Shown one piece after another: positions 1 to 11,935 of a DNA stretch of 64,000 nt (position 1 is its first letter; each line of letters starts with the position of its first letter). The stretch lies in the NCBI GenBank assembly GCA_037974665.1, contig CM075768.1:7899501-7963500 (forward strand). Direction: 5' to 3'. Source of the stretch: Ehretia macrophylla. Lineage: Eukaryota; Streptophyta; Magnoliopsida; Boraginales; Ehretiaceae. The translations under genes and the position numbers were made by a program. The notes under the pieces were generated by a model that was not told the origin of the DNA, did no database searches, and saw only the letters and a program-made list of their open reading frames with translations.

Positions 1-2357
1 AATAAAATTGGGGAAGATAATGAATAGTAAACCCTCACATTTGGGGATTTTCGATCCGAATTGCATTTTCTTGATTTAGTTAGATGCCATTAATGTTTAA
101 AAGTTTAAATGTAACATTTAATTGGATTCTACATTGGTAAAATTGAGAATTATGCATTGGAACGTAAAGGGATCATTTAACCAAAGTGTTGACTGGGCTA
201 GTTTTGAGTGGTTGTATGCCCTTAGATATGCTAGGAAGTGAGTACGATGCGTTTATGGCATTGACTGGGTGATCAGTTAATATAGATGTAGTTCAAATGG
301 ACTAAAGGGTTAATCGGGGTTTTATGGTAAACGCAGATTAAAGTGGGTTTTTGAGGGCTTTAGATGCGTCATAAAGTGTCTAGGTTTGAGTAGTGAAATC
401 TGATTTATAGTATCGTAACTCAGTTGGATGTGGTAGCTCGTGAAAGTTAGAGAAAAAAATAGTGTTCTTCATCAAAATTTTGGTAATTGTTTGCAATGTG
501 TGTTTTATGCTTCTAGTAGGTGCCATAGGTGTTGGAAAGGCTAGTTTAATGTTTGGAATGGCTAGAATGTGGCTAGGACTTGGAAAGTGTTGATTTGAGT
601 GTAAAGGGCTTTTGAGGTGGAGATTGTTAAAAGTGGATTTCCTTGGTTAAAAAGGGATTCCTAGAGTATTCTTAGGATGAAGGAATGGTTGGATTGTGAT
701 TTACATGGTTTTGGTTTAGTGTGAGCTTGAATTGGACTAAGGGGGTTACTTGGAGTTTAATGTTAGACTTGGGGTAAAGTGGGAGTTCACACAGTTGAGA
801 GGTGTCATAAGTTGTTTGGAAGTGATTGGTATGGTTAATTGATAATTGGGTGGCTTGGGTGTTGGTGTGTTACTTATATATGACCTTATGTTAATATTAA
901 TGTTATCTTGTTAATTGTTATAAGGTATTTAGTTGTATTGTGTTCGTTTCTAGATGTATGAATCTTATGTGATTTGCTAGTTGTGGTCCAAAGGGAGCGG
1001 GTACGAGAGTTCGTGGCTTCTTGAGGTGAGGGATTCATGTTACTTGGCATTTAAATTGATTCATTGCTTTGTATATAGTAAGTATTGTGTGGTTAATGTG
1101 TGTTTGAGCTATTTTTATTGGGTTGGAATATGTGTAAAGTTATATTGTTTATAATTGCTTATGTGCGAGGACAACCTCTTTGTTGTCCTCATTGTGTGTT
1201 TAACAGTTTATGTACTTATCGAATTGTATATTTATAATTGTTATTGGAATATTATATTATCGTATCAAATCATATCATGGTTGCGCAACCATTTGGGCAT
1301 GGTAGTATCGGGGAACTCCAGGCAGCATAGGGCTTACCGGTATACCTTGGCTGCCACCTACTGGAGTGATTGGGTTTATGCCGGCTTATCGATATCATTA
1401 TTATATCGGGTTACTATTCATAGTTCATGTCCGTGGTCAACATTGTATCATTTTGAGTAATTCTTGCTTGGGCCCTTGTTCCTTAGAGAGCTACCTTTGA
1501 TTGTATCCTCGTGATTGTTTAACTTACGTTGAAGTGTATTGTTTAGCTTGTTTATTTGTCTAATATGTTAGTTATATTGTTAATTTACTTAATTGTTAGT
1601 TGTTGCATTGCACGAAAAGTTTTCAAAACTCCTCAGATATCTGTTTTCCCTCCCTCACTGGGCATACGTGTTTTGTATGCTCACCCTCGTTTCTAATACT
1701 TTTAGGTTCAGTGCCTTTGGAAAGTGTTAAGGAGAAAGCTCAAGAGTTACTGTGATTGGATATGCTAGCCTCAGTTGACCGTACTTGTGATTCTATGTGA
1801 ATTAGTTAAGTGGCTTGGATTGTAAACTAGTTGAGTCCATAAAAATCTTGAATGTAATTGTATCGGGTTATATATGTATTTGTGTTGTCATGGAGGCTTG
1901 AATTGTAAAGTTTAAAGGCTTGTGGGAATAGATAGTTGTGAATGGTTTGTAATAACTTAGTGAATTACTTTATTGCCTATCGGACTGATGCTTGTTTGGA
2001 ATAATGAAATATGATTGGTGGACTTGATAGATAAGTAAGTCGAGTAAATAAGATTAGAGTGGTATGATAATCGAATTATTGTTAAATGAACTTCAATAGT
2101 TAATGAAATGCATGCTTGTATGACTTATGTTGATATAATTACAAGGCTCGGATGACCTTAGAGTTTTGGAAAAATTATGTTTAAAGAAGATTGGGGAAGT
2201 TGTGGATGCTTGTGTAGTATTGTTGTGGATATCTCTTCTGAGTGCAGGTACTTGGATAGGCCTAAAAACAGGAGAAACTCCGTCTGTTTTTTCTTATTTT
2301 TCATGACCTGACGATGTGGATCGGGGCTCCAGTCTCGTGAGCGATCGGATTGTTACA
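1..2357 (+). mobile_element. 3' part of a Ty3/gypsy-type LTR
   Basis: No coding capacity is seen. The stretch ends in a terminal word (tgttaca, 2351-2357) preceded by a 'cgtgagcgatcgg' block that recurs, as 'cgtgagggatcgg', at the ends of the LTRs at 18817, 23628 and 31161. Inside are a perfect palindrome (1277-1292), a GGCAGC/GGCTT block, a stem-loop (1660-1682) and a TTTTAG word (1700-1705), in the same order as in those LTRs. Parts around 180-420 resemble 43080-43390 of the LTR that begins at 41993, so the two are probably one family. The start lies before the window. I infer a gypsy-type LTR, solo or not. Old; age not measurable without a partner. Confidence 0.7.
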
Positions 2358-2391
2358 AGAACGACCACCACAAGCAGACAAACAAGCACCC

Positions 2392-4994
2392 TGTAACGCC
2401 CCGATCCCTCACAAGACCGGAGGCTCTAATAGCTATACTATTCTCAATGCAATTCCAACTTGGTCACAAACTTTAGGGAAAACGAATGGAGTTTTTCCTG
2501 TTTATAGGGCAAACAGTTTACCTGCATACAACATATAAATGGACCAGTACCGTGTCCAAACATACAACAACTCCTCAAGACTATCCGAGCTTTGGTTCAC
2601 AACAAAAGTTCACAATCAAATGTATATTTCCTTATATAAAGACTAACCTACTCTTCCTTAAGGCAACTACATACATGCATTGAATATAAACTACGCTATC
2701 CTATTACATAAGCTATGAAATCAAACTACCCTAATGATCTAATTAACTTGAATTACATTACTTATACTTTGAATACATACACCTCATCAAAATAACATAT
2801 TTCCAGCATTTTACAATCCACGCTATATAACACGTTATGCATTCTTTCAAGCACGAACTATCATGAAACACGAACTCCACTTCCTTTGGCTATAACCTGA
2901 AAGATTCATGATGAGGAGTGAGTATACAAACAATGTATACTCAGTGAGAGAGGGGAACAGTATACGAGAAACATTTATAAAGGGATTCATGCAATGCAAC
3001 AGTTATATACAAGTAAACCCATTAAACGATTAACATAACAAATAAGAGATAATGAACACTAAAATGCCACACATTAAAAAGAATACGATTCACTTTAACC
3101 CCAAACACTCCAAAATTTACTTGATCTTCAATCACGAACCATGAACCTCGATCAATATGCCGACATAAACCCCAAACATTCCAGTGGGTGAACTTCGAAT
3201 GTACTCCGAAAATCCTATGACCTAACACCCTCTAGCAATCACTGGACCAGGCGAGTCAGGGACTCGAGTACGGAGATCGAATATCCACTGGCAAGCCATT
3301 GCCGCCCAGCCGATATCCAATACATCTGCCCCTGACACTATGGTTGCGCAACCACTATGCAATGCACTTAATGACAATAATATGAAGCTATATGAAACAA
3401 AATAATAAATGAGGAACAATAAAGTAGGTCGCCCTCAGAAATTAATGAATTACAAGCAATAACATTAAAATAATTGATTGGGCATAAAGAGATAAAAATC
3501 ATAATCTTTCACGAAACCTTACCAAAAACTCACATAAACCTTAGGACTACATTTAAGCATACTATAAACCACTACAAGGAAATGTAAGTGCTAAAAACCC
3601 TAAACTCCACTTTTCCCATTTGTTAGCATAGGCTATTTAGCTTCTAAGCAGAAGACAAGGTTCCCAATTCACAAACGAACTATCCTATCCTCCAACCCTC
3701 ATATTATGGCACCCTTTAAACCCTTAAGTCCACCCGATAGCCCTCGTTTCCTACAAAACGCCGATTTTTCTCTTTATGCATTTGAACTACACATACCTTA
3801 ACCGATGCCCAAACAAGCGTTAGAAAAGCACATTTAACACCTATATACCCTAAGAACACTAGATATGCCGATCAAATCAACCTGGATTCGCTTTTACACC
3901 GAAACCCCTTTGTTACCTAAGCTAAATTTGCATTTTTAACCAAGGTTTAAGTAAACTAAGTTCATTCAACTACTTTTCTATGTTTATTAACATCTCTAGC
4001 ATCTATAGGAAACAAGAAATTAATCTAATAAGCAACGTTTTAACAACACCCTAAAATGACACTATTCATCATCTTCTCCAACTCACCATGTGCTAAAGTT
4101 CTAAAACCAAACCATAAAACTAACAAAAATACATCTCTATAGCATGTAGACAACATTTATGATCATATTTTAACATTTCATTAGCTAATATTGACAAATC
4201 TAGAAATTCAAAGTTATGGCATAAACATTAAAAATGCACAAAAATGCTAAATCCCTTACCACAATCACGTAAAACAAGCAAAGATGAAGTGTTTTGATGG
4301 TTTGGAATCCTTGGAACAAGCTTAGAATATCAAATTGAGCAAAATTGGCAAGAAAAGTATTATTCCCGTAATAGGGTTTTTTGATTGATTTTTGGCATTT
4401 TTTGGCTTATTTGAGCATTGTTTTTGTGTTTTTTGTATTTTGTTCAGTATATATATGTGTAAGATGATTATATGGGTTGATGGGTTAGATTTTGGGTTTG
4501 AGTTGTGGGTTAAAATGGGTTTGAGCTTAGGTATATTAGAATAAATGCAAGAAAACTTCTTTAAGCCCAAATAATACATAGTTTTACTATTCATATAATA
4601 TCAAGATATTTTTGCAAATCACTCGTCACATATGCAATTAATATAATTTTTGTGAACGTAGGCTAATTATAAGTTAAGTAATAATATAAAAATATGAAAT
4701 CCGGGAAATAAGATAATAAAATTTTTAGTCCGGGCTCAATTTAATAGAAAACTCTTTAAATGCAAGTTTTACTAAAAAGTCTATGATGAAAATAATTTGA
4801 ATGCTCATTTATTATTTACTAAAATAAATAAACTCAAAATTTTGATATTTAAAAGCAATTTGACAAATATTAGCACATAGAGAGCAAATAAACACTTAAT
4901 AGTATTTTATAGGAAAAGTAGGCATTTAAACAAATAGTTGCACACATAAATGCATATGAATAATAAATGCATGCACTGGGAGTCGGGCGTCACA
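2392..4994 (-). mobile_element. Solo LTR, Ty3/gypsy type, minus strand
   Basis: The 2603-bp unit runs from tgtaacgccccgatccctca to gggcgtcaca on the plus strand, so on the minus strand it starts TGTGACGCCC and ends GTTACA. The flanking 5-mers are caccc and taccc, a 4/5 match consistent with an old target-site duplication. It carries the shared LTR module on the minus strand: palindrome ggttgcgcaacc (3342-3353), stem-loop (2920-2942) and TTTCAGG (plus cctgaaa, 2896-2902). No internal coding region flanks it. Only 34 bp separate it from the LTR to its left, and the two point in opposite directions. Confidence 0.7.
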
Positions 4995-5500
4995 TACCCC
5001 AAACCTATTGTACAAGGGGAAACCCACCTAGCTGTACCTAGATGGAAGTGAGCACATATACTGGGGATGAGTGCACCACCCAGTACCATGCCAGCATTCC
5101 CTCGCTGGATCCCCCCACAACACTACGACATCGTTTGTTCAAGATAACCTACTGGCTCTGATACCAAATGAGATGGGACGCACGCAACAACGCCTAGTCT
5201 GACTCCCAACCCCGGAGGTTATGGGTTGAGATACACATTTCCACAGAGTCACAAGTATAAGTATGAACACACAAAGTCCAGAGCAGCTGATAGTACTTGT
5301 AAAACAAGGATATCCGTTAGATCACCCTAAAGTGTGACTCATGCGGCTTGCTCCAAATGTGGTACCCAGAGAGGGACCCCTCAAAATTTGAGCCCGTGCC
5401 ATTAAGGCCTACATCTCTAAGAGTATGACATATAGAGATAAGGCAGCTGAACTGGATAAGATTCATGGTGCTTAAAGATCAGTTTAAGATGTTGTGCTCA
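4995..5500 (-). mobile_element. LTR-retrotransposon scrap with primer-binding site
   Basis: On the minus strand the sequence TGGTATCAGAGCCA (plus 5153-5166) is the usual plant primer-binding site for initiator methionine tRNA. To its right on the plus strand lies 'atgggacgcacgc', whose complement resembles the end of a common plant LTR type. The sequence between 5190 and 5500 is probably the rest of that LTR, but I cannot find its other end. Nothing coding is visible. Broken and old. Confidence 0.45.
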
Positions 5501-5507
5501 TAATAAC

Positions 5508-5930
5508 AATAGGGACTAGATTGAATTATCCCAAACCAATAGGGACCATGTCAAACTTTTAAAAACATTGAGGACCTGATCGAACTTTCAAAACATTGGG
5601 GACAGATCAAACTTTCAAAACATTAGAGACCAGATCAAACTTTTGAAACATTATGGACTAATATGGACATCTTAGCAAACATTAGGGTCTATATTGAATT
5701 TTTTGGATAACATTTGGGACTAAATTTATAATTTTCAATTTTACCGTCTTAGCTTTGTAGATGACCAACTGTTTGTTGACTTTAACACCAATTTTAACTG
5801 GAAGGATCATTTTGAATAATTTTTGTAAATATTAGGGACTAGTATAAATTTTATACACTATTAGAGACAAAAATTAAAAAAACGTATAAATTATAGGGAT
5901 TATATGCACAATTTTCTTAAAATTTCATCC
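5508..5930. repeat. Degenerate ~30-bp tandem repeat array
   Basis: Six to eight diverged copies of a unit like 'taggGACCagatCAAACTTT-tgaAACAT' follow one another from about 5530 to 5740. Looser copies ('tagggactagtataaatttt') continue to about 5930. Arrays of this kind make up the long terminal repeats of many non-autonomous Mutator-like elements in plants. No inverted partner was found within the window, so the element type is an inference. Confidence 0.5.
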
Positions 5931-6780
5931 CTTTGACACAATAATTTTTTTGTATGGGAAAAGATATTATCAAAATGGAGAGGCTTCAGCTTGTATTTTA
6001 CAATTGATGTTCAAATGCGAAAAGAAAAGATATTTTGTTGTGACATGGGCAAAAGTCAAAACTTCACCTACAACTTGAGCTAAAATTTTCTTTTTGCAAA
6101 GTAAGTAAATTTGCTCCAAGATAAATGACCCAAAAAAAGAGAGCTAAATTAGTCCTCCTTGGATGGAGAAAAGATAAATTTTCTTCGACTTTTTTTTGGA
6201 TCAACAATCTTGTTCGATCATGGATGGATTATCTTTACAATGCTACCAGAAAAGGTGTGTTGTAAAATTAATTTTGGTAGATGAAATATAGAGCATCAAT
6301 TTTTTTCCTTTTTGGTCGAAATACAAAGCATCAATTGGATGAGGTACTTATTGCGTCACAATAGGCTGAAAAATTTTATCTTGGAAATATCAGATTTTGA
6401 ATTTTTGTTAATATTATTACTGGATCATTAAATTGTGCATATTTTCTTATTTTAACTATTAACTTATTTTTTTCCTAAAAAATCTACCACCATATGAACA
6501 CGTATAATGTTAAGTACATTACCAGACTATACTTAAATAATCCAAAAAAAAAAAGAAGCAATCTTTACATTTGTAAAATTATGTCAAATCTCTTTATTTC
6601 GGATAAAACTCTTTTTATACATAAATTGACATCAATCTAAACTAACAGAATAATTTTCACTTTATTTCAGCCAACCCCTTATCCAGCAAATAAAAATATC
6701 ACGACAAAGAAAAAGAAATAAAAATATCAATTTCGAAACATCCTACAATATATTTTTTTTAAATTATAAAAATTGAAAAA
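5931..6780. other. AT-rich intergenic DNA upstream of tRNase Z
   Basis: No gene, RNA gene or clear repeat is seen. The stretch is AT-rich with many A or T runs and short low-complexity tracts such as the A-run near 6544. It contains the distal promoter side of the gene that starts at 6914. Confidence 0.5.
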
Positions 6781-6787
6781 AGCTTTT

Positions 6788-6794
6788 CTATAAA
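6788..6794 (+). promoter_or_regulatory. Probable TATA box of tRNase Z gene
   Basis: CTATAAA lies 120 bp before the start codon. It is followed by a C/T-rich leader (ccctctctctatcttt, about 6841-6856) typical of plant 5' untranslated regions. Transcription would be expected to begin near 6820, giving a leader of roughly 90 nt. Assigned from position and sequence only. Confidence 0.55.
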
Positions 6795-6913
6795 TTCACC
6801 CCTTCAGATTATCCAACAACAGCTTCACCTCACCACCAAACCCTCTCTCTATCTTTACACACACAACACACACTCATTCTAAAAGCTTTGTATGTAAAAC
6901 ACTAAAAAGAAAG

Positions 6914-9900
6914 ATGCAAACTTCACTATCAATTTCCATGTCGAATTTCCCATTTCTTTCACCCACTTTAAACGCACTTCAAAGACCAACAACACAAAGC
7001 TTCTGGCTTCAAAATTACCATACCAACAACAACAACCATTTATCTTTGAATGCTGCAAAAGGGTCTGGCTTTTTATCAGCAATCGGGAGAGCAATAGAAG
7101 AAGAAGAGTACAGAAAGGCCAGAGCTGAGGTTAACAAGAAAGCAGTTGGCGTTGAAGGCTACTCCATTGAAGGCATCTCAATTGGTGGCCATGAGACTTG
7201 TGTTATTGTGCCTGAACTGAAGGCTGCTTTCGACATCGGGAGGTGCCCTGCTCGAGCTGTTCAACAGAATTTCTTGTTTATTACTCATGCTCATCTTGAT
7301 CACATTGTAAGCCCTTCTTTTTTCTATTGTTGATCTTTAAAAATTACTTAATATCGCGTCTCACATTGGTTTGGTAAAGGATTTTGGGTTTATAATGACT
7401 TAAATTCTCTATTATTGTCAAGACGGATTAAGCATTTTGGGTCAATGGATCGTACTTGGTTTGTTGGCAGGCTAGTAGTTAGATACGGGTCACTGCACAG
7501 TAATATTTGCCTCAGGTGTTAGTCTGAGCATTGCTGTATTTCTATTTTGCACAAGTTAGAGTTTTACTTATAGAGTGTGTGAATTGCAAGTTCTCACGAA
7601 TTAATGAAATAATGGTGTTTGTTATAGTGACAATTTTGAGGAAACTTCAAGCTTTCGCCAATTCATTTCTTAGGGTTGGTTCACTTCAAGAGAATTGAGG
7701 TGTGAATTTGTGAATTCTTACGAGTTGGCAAATTGAGGTGCTCCTTGTGATGAGAATTCAAACTCTTACCATTTTATTATGCGGGAGATACCATTTCCTG
7801 TCTGACTTATTGAAATTTTTTTATTGTCGCTGGTGATATTTTTGTTCAAAAGCATCAAATACTGATAGTATGTGAATTTTATTCTTACAAAGTGGAGTAG
7901 TTCATTCAAGAAATTCATAGATCTATATGAATTTAGTTGTATGAAGGTATTAAATTTTGATGTTTTAAGTATGTGGGTTTGGATGTTTAAGAGTCACAAC
8001 CTGATTTCATTCCGTAAAATACACCTTATAGGACTTTACTACCTGCTCTAACTTATTGGACGATCATTTCCAACTTTTTGTTTGTCTGAATGCATCATAT
8101 ACTAATAGTCTGTGAAATTTGATCTTACAAATATAATTTGAAACTCAATAGATCTATGTAAAAATTATTAGGGTAAATAGCATGTTACCCCCCTGTGTTT
8201 TGCTAAAAATACACAATACCCTCCTGTGTTTTAAAAATTAGCTAATTACCCTCATGTGTTTTGCTAAAAGTGCATAATACCCCCTGTGTTTTAAAAATTA
8301 GCTGATTACCTCCTTGTGTTTTATAAAAGTAGCTAATTACCCCCCTGTGCTTTTTAAAAATTAGCGCTTTTGTTAAAAAATATAAGGGGTCAATCAGCTA
8401 CATTTATAAAACACATAAGGGTAATTAGCTACTTTTATAAAACACGGGGGGTAATCAGTTAATTTTGTAAAATACAGGGTGGTATTGTGCACTTTTAGCA
8501 AAACATAAGAGGGTAATTAGTTAATTTTTAAAACACAAGGGGGTATTGTGCATTTTTAGCAAAATACAAAGGGAATAATACGCTATTTACCCTAATTATT
8601 ATTATATATGAAATTATGAAATTATTGAACTTTGATGGATAAATAAACTCTGAATCTGAAATCTTGAAAATTGGATCTCTCAAGAGTTTGGTTAGAGTTA
8701 ATTTGTAAGAATTTGAATGCTTGTGATTCAATTCCCTCAGATAGGACAAAATTTTAATAGTGTGGTTCATTTTATGCACATAGGTCATACTAAGGAAGAT
8801 TTCTTATTAGCGTTTTGTAAATTTCAAATTCTTTCCTTTTATGACCTTAGCGGTCAGCGCAGCGTACTAATGGATTATTCTTGGAGTATTTGTTTTAAAG
8901 CTCCTAATTTTCCTATCATATCTTTCTCTTTAATCAGAAATTTTAATTATCCACTTTTTGCTTACTATTTTACCAGGGTGGACTTCCTATGTATGTAGCC
9001 ACCCGTGGTTTGTACAGTCTAAAGCATCCAACAGTTGTTGTGCCACCTTGCATAAAAGATGATGTGGAGAAGCTACTTGATATTCATAGGGCAATGGGCA
9101 ATGTCGAACTGAACCTTGATTTAATTGCATTGGATGTGGGTATGAATTCAGCTTACGTTGGGCTTGTTACCTAATTATGTTACTCTTCTTGCTTGGAAAC
9201 CTAATTGTCATCAATGTGTACTCAGGGGAAACGTATGAAATGCAAAATGATCTTGTAGTCCGACCATTTAAAACTCACCATGTGATTGCCAGCCAGGTAT
9301 GCTTGCTTAAAGTGAATGGTCACAGCATGCAGTTTATGGAGATGGAAAACCTTGTATTACTGTCTATTGTCTAAATCCCTACGAGTATCATTGCACCAAC
9401 ATACTGCTTCTATGGAACCTACATACATGATAAAAGATTCCATGTGGAGTCTGGATAATTTGGATTTCCATGCTAGATGTCATTGGAAGTCTCAGACTTC
9501 AAGTCCAGAGTTATCAAACCATAATGAGGTTGACTATTGATATCACTAAGCCTTCTCCTCTTCACCTGTGCATCTTGCTGTGTGTCGTTTAGTCTATAAT
9601 GCTCATGTCTACCATCCAGTACTAAAGCGGTTGCATTTGAAGGCGTGTTTCTGGTGTCCAAATGAGCTTGATAAACATTGTTCTAGAGCTTTGGTGGTGC
9701 ATCATCTTCCTTCAAATGTAAGATAATCCTTTCCCTTTTCAGGGTTATGTTATTTACTCTGTTAGAAAGAAGCTGAAGAAGCAATACATGCATCTACAAG
9801 GAAAACAAATTGAAAAGCTAAAGAAGTCGGGTGTTGAGGTTTGGTAAATTTTTAAGCTAATCATGAATATATTCTTCTTGCAACTTTCAAGTATTTATAC

Positions 9901-11902
9901 TGTACATGTTTGTTTGTTAGATCACAGATACTATATTGTGTCCGGAAGTTGCCTTCACAGGAGATACAACGTCAGATTTTTTCCTTAATCCACGCAGTGC
10001 AGATGCCCTGAGGGCAAAAGTCCTTATAACTGAGGTCAAGTTTCAAGGCTTGATCTTCTATATAGCCTTTTATGCAATTCACTTCCTTTTGCCTTTTAAA
10101 TAACCAAGCTAGATCTATCTTAAAGACTTAAAACTGTGTTTAACTAAAAGATATGCATACTCCATTTATAACTTTTGTCGAAGTCATGATGTGGTGCGAC
10201 GATATGTGATGCTAAAACTATATAGTGTACAACATTGGATTTCCGAGTATTAAAGCACCTAATGGTATAAATTATGTTTAAGATGTTCTACCATTTTCCT
10301 GACAGCATAATTTTGTAGCAAAAGAGGTAAAAATGGAAAATAGCAAAGGCAGCATAGTGTACACATGATATATAACCTTGTTAGCTATTAGATATTAGGC
10401 CTTACTCCCCGTTAATGCTTGAATTAGATTGTAAAATTCATTTAACTAGGGAAGATGAGATAAGACACTCCATGTGAGTTCAAAAGCTCCGGGCACCATG
10501 AACCTTCAGTTTATCTTATTTGGTGAACAAACTGCAGCACAGACACGTTTCAGTTGTCCATTTCTGATTCCTTTTCTACAGAAGTTCCCTTGATAAGACT
10601 TCTTTGAAAATTGCAGTGGCCTAAAAGAATTCAGTTAGTATACTAGTGATAACATGATTGTCTTCAGATACTTTCTGTTCCTGTTAGAAGTTTATTCATT
10701 TATTTTTTATTCTCTTAATCTCAAATACCAATAGCTCAAAAAGCTAGAACTATTTTCTCATGCATGTGCAGCTGAAAATGAAAAGAAAATAATAATAGTG
10801 AAAGATCTTAAGTTCCATGTACTGGAATGAACATCAATTGGCGATACATAGTCAAATTTTTATGAAATTAGAGAATTGGTCATTTGGGGTTTTTCCCATT
10901 ATAATGTTATCATTTATTTGTATAAACATATTAAACCATACACATTGTATGAATATGTATGTATATATGTAACATGTATATGTTTATATACATATACATG
11001 TATGTATTATTTTCATGTTATACTTGGTCATTATGTGAATAGGATGTCTACAGATACATGTATGCATATCCTTGCAAAATATAGCTGGTTGATATTGCAT
11101 ACAGTGTGTATCTTTCTTTAACCTGATTTATTGTCTCACTCTCTCAATATTTGCTTGTCTATATTGCAAATTTACTGGAGGAAAAAGAAATGAGAAACCA
11201 GAAAAAGTGAAAGGGTTAGAAGTCCTCTTGTTTCTCTTTTTCCATGTAGTTTTAACAGACAGAATAACATAAATGAATGTTATTTGGGGAAAATTGCTGC
11301 ATTGATTTAAGAGTAGATCGCCTCCCAACTTATACTTTTTGACATAAAAAACAAAATTTCAATGTTTCTAAAGATGATTTAGGTGCACCTTTGAGGTGAG
11401 GTGACAATTTGTGGCGGAACGTGGGACCAAGATGAAACCGGGAACAGGCTAATGCTTGTGTCATTGGAATATATGTATAGTGCCTGGGGGAAGCCTATTT
11501 ATGCTGTCAATAATGGGGCGGCTCTTGACCGACCTTTGACTTTTGACTAAACAAGGAACAGATGTGCCCAAAATTACAATGTGAGGGATATTGGTATATC
11601 AATGCCAACCACAGCTCTCTCTCCCCCTCTCATTTACCGCTTAGGCTTTCTCTAAGTATGAACTTTCTTCTCTATGCTTTGTGCCGATTACAGTTCCAGT
11701 TCTCACCTGAACTGATTTGTCTCTACACTTCACTGTTTCACTCGCTCCTTTGTCTCTCTTCATCAATGGCCTTGAACCTCTAGTTTCTTAAGTGAGCTTG
11801 TTCCCTTTTTCCCAAAATCATGGGCTTCTTAGTCTTTCATTATTAGATTCAAAACTTCAATTCATCCAACTTATGTCTGTTGGAGGATGCTCCATACTGC
11901 AC

Positions 11903-11935
<33 letters not shown>

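Noticed and set aside
1155-1460. Open frame of about 100 codons, plus strand
   Set aside because: It lies wholly inside a non-coding LTR and spans the shared palindrome block. Composition is not protein-like.
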